8,238 nucleotides of DNA from CAIPFQ01 sp964641775 (GCA_964641775.1 CAZXLK010000063.1:1-8238), one strand, 5' to 3'; positions 1-7,578 are shown, counted from the stretch's first letter. Made by a program: numbers and translations. The notes: generated by a model from the letters alone, not told the origin.

Positions 1-248
1 ACCTGATAATTTTTGCCGTCAGAGGCAGTTGTCCGGAATTTCCGGACAACTGATTCCTCGATTAACTCTTTCTCTTTGAATATGTTCTGTATGTGTTCGG
101 AGATCGTCCGCTTATCTTTGTCGAATAACTCACACAGCTGTGCTTGGTTCAACCAAACGGTTTCATCTTGAAGGCGTACTTCGATCTTGGTTTGACCATC
201 CTCTGTTTGATAGAGCAACAAGGAACTGTCTGTAGGGATAACATCCAT
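1..248 (-). CDS. rhuM: RhuM-family protein, N-terminal part (runs off the left edge)
   Basis: The reverse strand reads an open frame from ATG at 248 to the window edge, giving 82 residues. It begins MDVIPTDSSLLLYQTEDGQ and contains VRLQDETVWLNQAQLCELF, then DKDKRTISEHIQNIFKEKEL and SVVRKFRTTASDGKNY. This run of motifs is the conserved N-terminus of the RhuM family, named for a gene of Salmonella pathogenicity island 3 and common on mobile islands. Its biochemical role is not firmly known. The TVWLNQAQLCELF and TISEHIQNIF stretches look like a winged-helix or phage-antirepressor-type DNA-binding region (inference). A strong GGAGG lies five bases before the ATG. Only 28 bases separate the start codon from a tRNA 3' half, so this gene lies immediately beside a putative attachment site. 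RhuM proteins are usually around 300 residues or more, so most of it lies outside the window. Family assignment is fairly sure; function is not. Confidence 0.85.
   Translation of the reverse strand, partial: MDVIPTDSSLLLYQTEDGQTKIEVRLQDETVWLNQAQLCELFDKDKRTISEHIQNIFKEKELIEESVVRKFRTTASDGKNYQ
26..52. repeat. 27-nt near-perfect palindrome inside rhuM
   Basis: Two perfect 13-bp arms (26-38, cagttgtccggaa; 40-52, its reverse complement) flank one central base at 39. The palindrome lies inside the reading frame and encodes the SVVRKFRTTA stretch, which is conserved in RhuM proteins. It could form a cruciform in DNA or a strong hairpin in the mRNA. No run of T follows on either strand, so it is not a typical intrinsic terminator. 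Confidence 0.8.
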
Positions 249-253
249 CTTTT

Positions 254-258
254 CCTCC
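254..258 (-). promoter_or_regulatory. Ribosome binding site of rhuM
   Basis: The reverse strand reads GGAGG followed by five bases (AAAAG) and ATG. This near-ideal Shine-Dalgarno fixes the rhuM start at 248. The whole leader between the tRNA 3' half and the ATG is only 27 bases, so any promoter must lie within or beyond the tRNA remnant. Confidence 0.8.
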
Positions 259-275
259 AGAAATACTTCAGAATA

Positions 276-317
276 TGGGGCAACCTGGACTTGAACCAGG
301 GACCGACGGGTTATGAG
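276..317 (-). repeat. tRNA(CAU) 3' half, putative attachment site copy 1
   Basis: Read on the minus strand, this is the 3' half of a tRNA: anticodon loop CTCATAA (317-311), anticodon-stem strand CCCGT (310-306), variable loop CGGTC, T arm CCTGG-TTCAAGT-CCAGG with perfect pairing, acceptor strand TTGCCCC and discriminator A (276). No CCA is encoded. Upstream of the loop the needed ACGGG strand, D arm and GGGGCAA acceptor strand are absent, so it cannot be a working tRNA. CAU could denote elongator Met, initiator Met or lysidine-Ile. The CCC at 39-41 suits an initiator, but C72 implies an ordinary G1-C72 pair, so I leave the identity open. It is 40/42 identical to 7707-7748. A break exactly at the anticodon loop is the usual mark of tyrosine-integrase recombination. 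Confidence 0.8.
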
Positions 318-420
318 TCCCATTCTAAGTATTACTCTGAACGAAAGAGATTAAACCAGAACAGTATTTTCATATGCAAGGGGATTGATCATTTGTTCAG
401 GTTGATGCTGAAAACTTCCA

Positions 421-446
421 TTAGATTCAAGTCATTTGCGGAAAAA
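421..446. repeat. Direct repeat copy 1 (operon downstream flank)
   Basis: It matches 7635-7660 at 23 of 26 positions without gaps. The strictly shared parts are ttagatt and tcatttgcggaaaaa. A second TGCGGAAAAA (448-457) follows the one in the repeat (437-446) at an 11-base period. The stop codon of the membrane-protein gene is at 460-462, so the repeat is the first sequence met after the operon. It could be an integrase or accessory-factor binding site, or a boundary left by an earlier cassette event. The sequence does not decide between these. Confidence 0.6.
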
Positions 447-459
447 ATGCGGAAAAATT

Positions 460-1431
460 TTAGTTAATTTGGTGGCTTTTTCTTGATCGCATTAGGAAGG
501 TCGCAAGCATGATAATAGAAAATCCTATTGCTCCAAGGACGTATGAAAACATCAGGGAATCTGAGAAAATATAGGCGAGGTGACCTATGTAGCAAATGAT
601 CCCTAAAGACCCGAAGAACATGAAAATTTTGCGATGGAAAAAGCCTGATATCATTAAAAATGCTATATTTATGAGAAAATAGGTGAAGTATCCCAACTCA
701 GTTTTTAAATTCCATCCGGTGAGTCCTGTCCAAAATATAAGCATGCCAAAGAGATAGCTCCAAAATCCTAAATCCGTTTGATTCTTCCTATACAAGCCAC
801 ACCCCAAGAGATTCAGAAGAGCCCCGATAATAATCGAAACAACGCTGTAATACTCGAAGAAATCTTTATTCTCACTAAAGAATAAACGGGTGACATCCAT
901 AGACATAAACCAGATAACGGTATAGATGAGAACTGTGATGAAAGGGAATCGAATAAAATATAATACTAGACAAGCAACCAGGAATGTAGAAATCTCCATT
1001 GGTAACCATCTACTCTGTATCCAATAATAAAAATCTTTGTATTCGCCAGGGGAAGCTTTCGGCCACCAATTCAGTTGGCTTTGCAAAGAATAGACAATCA
1101 GAGGAACCATGACAATTCCCAAGGAAAAGAGCAGAGCTCCAGGGACTCTCAATTTTTTTGAGTACCAGCAATAACCACCCGAGCCAAAGAAGATCAATGC
1201 ATAGATGATCGAAATGAGCAGAGATGTGCTGCTGTTGAGGGTTGAGGTATAAAACCAAGTCATTGATAACATTGCAATTGCTGAGCCAATATAAAGCAAA
1301 ATTGCCGATAGATTAAATTTTGGTTTGCTTGTTTGAACTTCTTGCAAAGCCCGCCATAAGCTTTCTGCTTGAGAATCTGTTAGGCCAATTCGCTTAGACG
1401 CCTTGGTAATATCATCTTTGTTTGGACTCAT
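460..1431 (-). CDS. Polytopic inner-membrane protein of unknown function
   Basis: The 323-residue product has a short charged N-terminus with an IGLTDSQAESLWRALQ helix, reminiscent of the start of DUF2157-type membrane proteins. About ten hydrophobic segments follow, near 41-60, 69-88, 98-117, 146-160, 163-180, 195-214, 222-240, 248-264, 268-288 and 294-314. It ends in the basic tail RSRKSHQIN. The patterns PGEYKDFYYWIQSRWLPME (128-146) and FWSYLFGMLIFWTGLT (223-238) look like the signature of a widespread, uncharacterised bacterial membrane family, recognised from memory. No catalytic motif, ATP-binding site or transporter signature is evident. The ATG at 1431 is supported by AGGA six bases upstream, overlapping the TAG stop of the preceding gene. 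Only eight bases separate the two genes, so they are surely co-transcribed and perhaps translationally coupled. As third gene of the RHS operon it might anchor, export or protect against the upstream products, but this is speculation. Confidence 0.85.
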   Translation of the reverse strand: MSPNKDDITKASKRIGLTDSQAESLWRALQEVQTSKPKFNLSAILLYIGSAIAMLSMTWFYTSTLNSSTSLLISIIYALIFFGSGGYCWYSKKLRVPGALLFSLGIVMVPLIVYSLQSQLNWWPKASPGEYKDFYYWIQSRWLPMEISTFLVACLVLYFIRFPFITVLIYTVIWFMSMDVTRLFFSENKDFFEYYSVVSIIIGALLNLLGCGLYRKNQTDLGFWSYLFGMLIFWTGLTGWNLKTELGYFTYFLINIAFLMISGFFHRKIFMFFGSLGIICYIGHLAYIFSDSLMFSYVLGAIGFSIIMLATFLMRSRKSHQIN

Positions 1432-1439
1432 CGTTATTC

Positions 1440-2057
1440 CTAGTTCTGGCTGGGTGTTGTTCCTACAATCTTCAATGCTTCCTCATAGGTCTCTTCCATT
1501 AAGGGAATTAACTTCTCATTTGGACCTCCCCCTACCAATTCTTTAACGACTTCATTTTTCTCATTCGTATAAATGAAGGGAACAGGTTCTTCTATCTGTA
1601 TTTCTGCTGATCTATAGAAGATTTTATTTTTGGCTAAAAAAACAGATGCAACGGATCCATCAAGAGGCCAATCATCTGTCTTTGTTCTGAATGAAATAGA
1701 TACATCTATTCTATTTATACAAAAGGGATATTCTCTTAAATAGGGTCTGATTTTTTCATGAGTATTAATTCGTTGCAAGAGATCTTGAATAGCGCGCACC
1801 TCCATTTCCCTGGCATTATTAATCGTGGCTTTAGTATAGGAGATAAACAGTACTTCTATTTTTTCAACATCATTAGGCATGCTGCCGCCACTACCATAGC
1901 AATGAAGCTTATATTTTTTTTCCATATCATTAACGAAATCGACGACGATTTCATCAACATATTTTAAATAAGCAGGGGATTTCGTTTCTTTGGCGCTCAT
2001 ATTCGATCCTGTAATTAAAACAAAAATAGCTATCACTAATTTAACGTGTATTTTCAC
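1440..2057 (-). CDS. Small exported protein paired with the RHS gene, GTG start
   Basis: The preferred product is 205 residues from GTG at 2057. A Sec-type signal follows (MKIHVKLVIAIFVLITG, then SNMSA|KE). There is no lipobox Cys, so it is probably periplasmic or secreted rather than a lipoprotein. An in-frame ATG at 2069 would add four residues, but it lies within the Shine-Dalgarno (ATGGAGG) and has no good site of its own. The mature part has CYGSGGSMPNDVEKIEV near 53-69, HEKIRPYLREYPF near 100-112, DVSISF, DGSVASVFLAKNKIFYR, and a C-terminal YEEALKIV. I recall proteins with these motifs encoded beside RHS genes in Parachlamydiales, but I know of no assigned function. The two Cys (53, 113) could form a disulfide. 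The gene overlaps the RHS coding end by 17 bases, implying tight coupling. Roles as chaperone, immunity protein or maturation partner of the RHS product are possible and untested. Confidence 0.85.
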   Translation of the reverse strand: MKIHVKLVIAIFVLITGSNMSAKETKSPAYLKYVDEIVVDFVNDMEKKYKLHCYGSGGSMPNDVEKIEVLFISYTKATINNAREMEVRAIQDLLQRINTHEKIRPYLREYPFCINRIDVSISFRTKTDDWPLDGSVASVFLAKNKIFYRSAEIQIEEPVPFIYTNEKNEVVKELVGGGPNEKLIPLMEETYEEALKIVGTTPSQN

Positions 2058-5000
2058 CAGATCCTCCATAGAATTTGAAATTTTCTTTCAGCTTGTCAAT
2101 ATGCCCTTTCCATGCCGTCCGATAGGTAGGTTGCAAGAATCCATGATCTGCTATCCATAGATTGCACTGTCCTATGCTTGACTGGCAAGACAATATACGA
2201 ATGTTATAATCGGGATTATTCATGTATGGTTTAGCGTATCCGCCTGTTATATGGTCTTTTTTTGAATACACGTTTTCTACAGAGGCGCCTTGGTATCGAG
2301 CTAAAGGTTCAGCTGGGCCCACAGCAAAAATATGAAGAATTTTTTGAAGGATTTGCTGCTGGGCTTCGGTCATTCCCTCAATCGCTCTTTTTGTAATAAC
2401 GCCATTTTCGCTATGGGGGATACAAAGCCAAAGAGATTGGGGATTGATATTATACAGTTTTTCACCCGTAGTAGCCATAAATTGACGCATTATACAGACA
2501 ATTGGAGTTTCAATTCCATCTCGTTCTTTATTTGTTCTTTGAATATCTTTGAGCACACCCTCTGTAGGGTTGTATAAAGCCATTAAAAGAGTATCGCCTA
2601 CTTCTCGTCCCACTTCCAGAGACATTTTGAAACAATCTCCAAGACTAGTGTTAATTCCATTTCCCACGGTTACTAGACTGAAATAAGTGCCTTTATTTGG
2701 AGTTATCTCGTGCAGATGCTTCATGACATCGACTTGGTCGAGTTTCAGCTCTTCGGGGGTAAATTTAAGTTGATGCCAATGTCCGCAACTGACAACAAAA
2801 TCGACCTCGACGCCATTGATAGAACCTTTGGCAAGTAATGTATTAAAACCGGGTAGACGCGGGATAAGAGGGATTGGTATATTTATATTAACTTGTTCAA
2901 AGGGGTCTTCCGAAATCAATCCAAACAGATCCAAGCGATTGAGCGGACTGTTCTGTACATAGATATAGAGGTTGGCTCCGTCTACAAACCCCGCAGGATC
3001 TGGATTCAGCCAACGTCCAAGGGTAGGGTCATAGAAACGAAGACCGAAGAAAAAGAGACCCTCTTCGCTTCGTTTTGAAGAAAAACGCCAAGGATTGATG
3101 TGAGCGTGGGACTTTTCTTTACCAAATGCGTCAATTTCATACTTTTCGGGCACGTTCCCATCGGGAGAGACGATGGCGACGATATTTCCGTTGAAATCAT
3201 GTAGAGGAGCATAGATGTTACTTCCGATTTCAAGTGCAACCGCAGCTCCAATATCCCCTCGTATTCCTAGGCCAAGAACTTTCAGCTCAAGAGGATAACC
3301 TCTTTCATCCTGAATTCCTATCTCCCAGTCTCGATCGTAAAGATAAAAAACTTTGCGCTCTTTTTTCCAGGCATTGGCGGTATAGACGTGGATCTCTTTT
3401 GCAAATAGCCGAGATAAAGGGTCGTAGAAATAGAGTGCCTTTCTCTTCCCTGCAGTAGTGATTTCGATCAACCTGCCGAGAGGATCAAACTGATACTCGA
3501 TCAATCCATCAGCAACCGTTCTTTCTTTTGGATTGCCATTGTCGTCATAGGTCAAAGTACACTCGGGGGTGGCAGAGATCTGATTCAAATTATTGATCTC
3601 AAACTCCGTCGGATTTCCCAGGGAATCAAAGTCGTAGGCTTGGTTTCCTTCTTCTTTGAGCTGGTTCAAAGCGTCATGCTTATAGAGTTTCTCTCCAAAA
3701 AGCGAATTGTAGGTTTCGCTGACTAACCCAGAGGGTCCATAGGCAATCGAATGCTCCATTTGGGAGCAAATCTGGCTGCTTGGGCGTTCCAATAGGTCGT
3801 GGGTAGTTTGAACCTTGCCTAGGTTAAAAATGCGGTCCTCCTCATCAACATGTCCATTGCAATCAAATTTGCGGTAGCTATGCTCATACAGAAGAGTTCC
3901 CCGAGGATCTTTTCTTTGGACAGCGCTGATGTGAACGCCTTTAGTGGGATAAGCAACCGAAGAACCGTCCGGTAGGGTGAATACGATGCAGCGGCCTATC
4001 GAATCATAGTCCCACCTACTCGATAATCCTCTACCATTTGTTTCGGAAATCACCTGTCCGAAAAGGTTATATTGGCGCGTCAGAGCTGTTCCTTGAGCTA
4101 AATCAGAGATCTGAACGGGATCGAGGCCAGTTTCATAGGAGTACTGATAGTGGATTTTCCCATCTGAACTGGTTAATTCCTCCAAACGGTCGGCGCCATC
4201 ATAGGTATAGTGAAGACGAATTCCACTAGGCAGAGTTTTCCATTTGAGTCGACCCCTTTGATCATAATCATAAAAAGTGGTCTTTTTTTGCCCACTTTCA
4301 GTCTCCTCTATTACCCTCCCCATCGCATCATATTTCCAAGTGATCGTAATTTCTTTGATCGGCGTGCCATCCGAATAAACATAAGAGATCCGTTTAGCTT
4401 GATTTCCTGAAGCGTCATACAGAAACCTCTCTTTGAAAACGGTTTGTCCATGGGTATTTTTCTTTTCTCGCGATACGATCCGCTCGCCTGCATCATAGGT
4501 CTCAATAGTCGCTTGGCCAAGAGGGTCGGTCGTAGTTTTTTGCAATACATTTTGATCCAGTTCATTCTTGAAAAACTCGTTCCACACAAAAGTTTTTATG
4601 TGGCCGTTGGGATCAGTATGGCTTGATAATTTACCATCTTTATAGCTAAACAGATCGACAGATTCCCCTTGGGAGGTTTTGCGAATAGCTTTTTCTTTGC
4701 GGTTTTCCTGGTCGTAGAAGAATTTCATCCAGTTTTCAATACGACCTGTTGGTTCTTCTTCCCATTGCTCTTCAACAAGCCCCTCTACATTGTGTTTTTG
4801 AATTAGAGCAACTACTCCGTTATCTGTCTTCTTCAAGAAGCCAAGAGAATCATAGGTAAAAGTGATTTTTCGATCTTCTGCTTCTTCTGCAATTTTTCGT
4901 CCTGCCCCGTCATAGCTGAATTGTGTTTTCAATCCACTTGTACCGGTGTAAGAAAAAAGTTGGAAAGAGCCATAGTCCCATTCTTCAGAAATTATAGCTT

Positions 5001-7449
5001 TTCCTTGTGCAGAATAAGTTGTTTTAGAAGTTTGTCTCTTAAAGAGATCATACTCATAGCGTACCTCAGTACCATCTGCATACAGGGTCTTTTCCAGGGT
5101 ACCGTTTTTCTTATAGAAATGGCGAATTGCAATCCCATCAGCGTGGATCACCAAAGTGGGTTTTCTGAACAGGTTATAAATGCTCTGAGTCTTCTCCTTC
5201 AAGGGCATTTCTGCCAAAGAAAGATTACCTTGTATGTCATAATCAAACTTCAGAATCGGGCTATATGCTAGGCCTTCTTCATTCTTACATTCAGAGAGCT
5301 CAGTAGTCTTCCGATTTCCGAAAAAGTCATAGGTGTGAATCGTTTGATTCCCCCTGAAATCCGTTTGCGAAAGAATTCTTCCTTTCAGGTCATAAGAAGT
5401 AATTGCAATTTTTCCCATATCGGGCTCTTCGCAGGATTTCATGCGATTTGCCTCATCATAAACAAAAATTTTTTTAGAAGTGCCGACCTCTTTAGATTCT
5501 TCAAGGCTGCCCTGAGCATTATAGCGGTAGATGTTTTCTCGGCCCAAGGGAGTGGTTTTTCGTTTCACTAAACCAAAATCGTCATACTCAATCATAATCG
5601 TATATCGGCTCACTCCCAACGCATCGAAAACCCCCTCAGCACAAACTCTTTGATTCAAATAGGAATATTTGGTTTTTTTTAAGAGATTTAAGGTTTGTGT
5701 GTTAAGATCCAAGTAAAATTCAGAAATCGATTCTGGTAATCCAGTGCCGGTATTGCGCTCATACCGTTTTTCGAGCCGTTGTGTCACGCCTCTTATATCA
5801 TTTGATTCTGAAGAAGAACCATCATCCACGATTTCATGTACGATCAGATTGTCATCATCATAAAATGAAAATTCTCGAATGAGAATTCTTTCATTTTTGT
5901 CTTTCGTTAGTTTTGCTATACAGAGATCGGTCCCGGGTTTATAAAAATATTCATAAGTCGGCCCATCTTCCTCATTTTCAATTTTGAGAAGATTGAATTG
6001 ATCTTTGTAGTAAGAGTAAGTTTTTCGAAAATTTTCGCCACCGCTGCATCTCCCTTGAGTGTCGATTTGAAGAGGCGCCGTTTCATTTCCAGTGAGATAT
6101 CCCCATAGGACTTCTTCCACAACGTTGCCTGCATCATAGACAAATGTTTTTGCAAATAATAGTTGCTGGCGCTCATCCAACATCGCTTTGCAGCGAAGCT
6201 CCTTCTCTTCCCAGTAAAATTTTTGAGATGATCGAAGTTGGTCTTTTTCATCGAAATATTCGATTAGGGTCAGACGCTCTGCATCATGGTGGTATCGAAC
6301 GAGAAGACCTTCAGCGTCTCTTGCATCCGTACGGTTGGGGAAATAAGAAAAATGAGCGATCGTGACCTTTTCGCCCTTAGGTCCGACAGGAGCTAAAATC
6401 TTTTCCACTTTGTCTATATGAAATTCTTTTTGCTCGGGGTATTTAGCCCATTTCCTATCTTGGCTCTTTTTGGATGGTAAGTAATACTGAACCGAAAAAG
6501 GCTCTTTCCCTCCCAAATCGATTGAAGCCAACCGTGCGCCGATTCCCTTTCGTCCTGGTGTTAGGTTAAACTTTTCATGAGGACGACAGTTGCTTTGCAT
6601 TTCATTGATATAATTGCGATTTTCATGGCAGGTTGTTTTATAGTGAAGCTGCTTTCCATCAGAGGCTCTGAACCTGATTTCAAAAGGTTTTCCTTTTTTT
6701 AATTCCAAATAGTCGATATTCACTGTAGCAAAAACTTTTGAGCCAGATGGATTTGTCGATTCAATTCTTTTTAGATGGGTTGTCTTTGTATCATGAATGT
6801 AACGTAACTGATGGCCGCTAGGGAGTAATTCGGTATCGAGAAGATAAAAAGTTTTTCCCCAATTCTTTTCATTATATTTGTGCAAACTAGGCCCTTGGTA
6901 TATCCTTTGTCCTCCATCCGGTAAAAATAAAATAGCAACTCCAGCTTTTAGATCGATTTGTAAGAGGTTGTTTTGCACATTTGTTCGTCTATTTAGCTTT
7001 CCAGATCCTTGGCTTACGTTGATCGTTGGCTTAAAGAAGATAGTGTGTTTTGAGCTTTTGTGGCTATAGGCATAAGGGATCATATTTCCGCTTGGCTCTG
7101 GTAGGTATACTTTAAAAAACTGTCTATCATATGCGGTTTCAATGAGTAGATTTGTATGAGGGAGTAGATTCCATCCTCCCTGAACAAGCCATCCACCTCG
7201 TATACCTCTTAAAATTAGGTCAAAATTTTTTTCCGTTCGCTCAAGAGCGCCAGAACTGAAGTATGTCCTGGGAATGAGAATTGGTTGGGCGCCCTCTATC
7301 ACAGCATCTTGGAAGGAGATGTTGAGATTTCCCGTAATGACATTTACATGATGAAAGATTGTGGGATCCTCATTTTCAGTGAATGATTGATTCAAATCAG
7401 CAAATATCAAAAATGGAGTCAGCAACAGAAAGAGGAGAATGTGTACCAT
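2041..7449 (-). CDS. Sec-exported RHS/YD-repeat protein with C-terminal hydrolase-like tip
   Basis: This is an intact 1802-residue product. Residues 1-17 (MVHILLFLLLTPFLIFA) form a Sec signal peptide. Residues 28-65 contain HVNVITGNL and PILIPRTY, the conserved entry motif of RHS proteins. YD-type repeats run from about 430 to 1345, for example YDDFGLV 622, YDLKGRI 686, YDSLGFL 866, YDAMGRV 1040, YDDNGNP 1301 and YDPLSRL 1342; in known RHS structures such repeats form a closed beta-shell around the C-terminal toxin. The RHS core spans about 1450-1511, with YDPTLGRWLNPDPAGF and NLYIYVQNSPLNRLDLFGL. The tip (1512-1802) contains CGHWHQLKFTPEEL, VGNGINTSLGDC, PHSENG (Ser1680) and IADHGF (Asp1768, His1769). 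This resembles the chlamydial DUF687-like hydrolase-fold tips I recall. Ser1680 and His1769 would be the candidate nucleophile and base. No PAAR or VgrG-binding region is seen, so export is probably Sec-first rather than classical type VI. The ATG at 7449 has only a modest GGTGA three bases upstream, but the signal peptide supports it. Confidence 0.92.
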   Translation of the reverse strand: MVHILLFLLLTPFLIFADLNQSFTENEDPTIFHHVNVITGNLNISFQDAVIEGAQPILIPRTYFSSGALERTEKNFDLILRGIRGGWLVQGGWNLLPHTNLLIETAYDRQFFKVYLPEPSGNMIPYAYSHKSSKHTIFFKPTINVSQGSGKLNRRTNVQNNLLQIDLKAGVAILFLPDGGQRIYQGPSLHKYNEKNWGKTFYLLDTELLPSGHQLRYIHDTKTTHLKRIESTNPSGSKVFATVNIDYLELKKGKPFEIRFRASDGKQLHYKTTCHENRNYINEMQSNCRPHEKFNLTPGRKGIGARLASIDLGGKEPFSVQYYLPSKKSQDRKWAKYPEQKEFHIDKVEKILAPVGPKGEKVTIAHFSYFPNRTDARDAEGLLVRYHHDAERLTLIEYFDEKDQLRSSQKFYWEEKELRCKAMLDERQQLLFAKTFVYDAGNVVEEVLWGYLTGNETAPLQIDTQGRCSGGENFRKTYSYYKDQFNLLKIENEEDGPTYEYFYKPGTDLCIAKLTKDKNERILIREFSFYDDDNLIVHEIVDDGSSSESNDIRGVTQRLEKRYERNTGTGLPESISEFYLDLNTQTLNLLKKTKYSYLNQRVCAEGVFDALGVSRYTIMIEYDDFGLVKRKTTPLGRENIYRYNAQGSLEESKEVGTSKKIFVYDEANRMKSCEEPDMGKIAITSYDLKGRILSQTDFRGNQTIHTYDFFGNRKTTELSECKNEEGLAYSPILKFDYDIQGNLSLAEMPLKEKTQSIYNLFRKPTLVIHADGIAIRHFYKKNGTLEKTLYADGTEVRYEYDLFKRQTSKTTYSAQGKAIISEEWDYGSFQLFSYTGTSGLKTQFSYDGAGRKIAEEAEDRKITFTYDSLGFLKKTDNGVVALIQKHNVEGLVEEQWEEEPTGRIENWMKFFYDQENRKEKAIRKTSQGESVDLFSYKDGKLSSHTDPNGHIKTFVWNEFFKNELDQNVLQKTTTDPLGQATIETYDAGERIVSREKKNTHGQTVFKERFLYDASGNQAKRISYVYSDGTPIKEITITWKYDAMGRVIEETESGQKKTTFYDYDQRGRLKWKTLPSGIRLHYTYDGADRLEELTSSDGKIHYQYSYETGLDPVQISDLAQGTALTRQYNLFGQVISETNGRGLSSRWDYDSIGRCIVFTLPDGSSVAYPTKGVHISAVQRKDPRGTLLYEHSYRKFDCNGHVDEEDRIFNLGKVQTTHDLLERPSSQICSQMEHSIAYGPSGLVSETYNSLFGEKLYKHDALNQLKEEGNQAYDFDSLGNPTEFEINNLNQISATPECTLTYDDNGNPKERTVADGLIEYQFDPLGRLIEITTAGKRKALYFYDPLSRLFAKEIHVYTANAWKKERKVFYLYDRDWEIGIQDERGYPLELKVLGLGIRGDIGAAVALEIGSNIYAPLHDFNGNIVAIVSPDGNVPEKYEIDAFGKEKSHAHINPWRFSSKRSEEGLFFFGLRFYDPTLGRWLNPDPAGFVDGANLYIYVQNSPLNRLDLFGLISEDPFEQVNINIPIPLIPRLPGFNTLLAKGSINGVEVDFVVSCGHWHQLKFTPEELKLDQVDVMKHLHEITPNKGTYFSLVTVGNGINTSLGDCFKMSLEVGREVGDTLLMALYNPTEGVLKDIQRTNKERDGIETPIVCIMRQFMATTGEKLYNINPQSLWLCIPHSENGVITKRAIEGMTEAQQQILQKILHIFAVGPAEPLARYQGASVENVYSKKDHITGGYAKPYMNNPDYNIRILSCQSSIGQCNLWIADHGFLQPTYRTAWKGHIDKLKENFKFYGGSGENTR
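2063..2067 (-). promoter_or_regulatory. Ribosome binding site that decides the GTG start of the small exported protein
   Basis: The reverse strand reads ATGGAGGATCTGGTGAAA. GGAGG is placed five bases before GTG (2057-2055), the same spacing as for rhuM. The ATG that would extend the frame overlaps the GGAGG itself and so cannot use it. The site lies within the last codons of the RHS gene. Confidence 0.75.
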
Positions 7450-7532
7450 TTTTCACCAAATGAAAATGGATAACATCTTAAATAAATCGAAAATTTTCAC
7501 ACAACAAATATTCATTACTAAATCTTGTTTGG

Positions 7533-7578
7533 TATTGATTTAAAATATTTTCTGCATGTTATTTTGCATAAATCAATA
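7533..7578. repeat. 10-bp inverted repeat upstream of the RHS gene
   Basis: Perfect arms tattgattta (7533-7542) and taaatcaata (7569-7578) are separated by 26 AT-rich bases. The element ends 83 bases before the RHS start codon. It could be an operator for a dimeric regulator or simply a chance product of AT-rich sequence. It is not followed by a T tract suited to termination. Confidence 0.4.

Larger units (their letters stand above)
249..459. other. Intergenic stretch between the membrane-protein gene and rhuM
   Basis: This 211-base stretch holds no gene. From right to left it contains a pair of TGCGGAAAAA decamers (437-446, 448-457), direct repeat copy 1 (421-446), about 100 bases with no recognised feature (318-420), the tRNA 3' half (317-276) and the rhuM ribosome binding site. 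An open frame can be drawn on the plus strand through it, but that frame runs through the tRNA remnant and lacks any sign of coding. No hairpin followed by T residues was found, so the operon's transcription end is not visible and read-through into rhuM cannot be excluded. Confidence 0.6.

Noticed and set aside
322..327. TAGAAT (minus strand) as a -10 box for rhuM
   Set aside because: No acceptable -35 hexamer lies 16-18 bases upstream, and the transcript would begin before the tRNA remnant.
276..351. Complete tRNA gene at the left remnant
   Set aside because: No GGGGCAA acceptor strand, D arm or ACGGG anticodon-stem strand is found upstream of the anticodon loop; the same holds for 7707-7782.
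144..467. 107-codon open frame on the plus strand
   Set aside because: It runs antisense through the rhuM start, through the tRNA 3' half and the direct repeat. It has no family resemblance and the opposite strand explains the sequence better.
1440..2057. Lipoprotein signal in the small exported protein
   Set aside because: There is no Cys near the predicted cleavage region; the first Cys in the mature part is at residue 53.
3006..6365. Numerous 60-116 codon frames on both strands inside the RHS gene
   Set aside because: They are shadows of a continuous 1802-codon gene with clear repeat structure; none shows protein-family motifs.
7489..7498. Palindrome gaaaattttc as a terminator or operator
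   Set aside because: It is short, fully AT-rich apart from its ends, has no loop and no following T tract; such palindromes are expected by chance in this composition.
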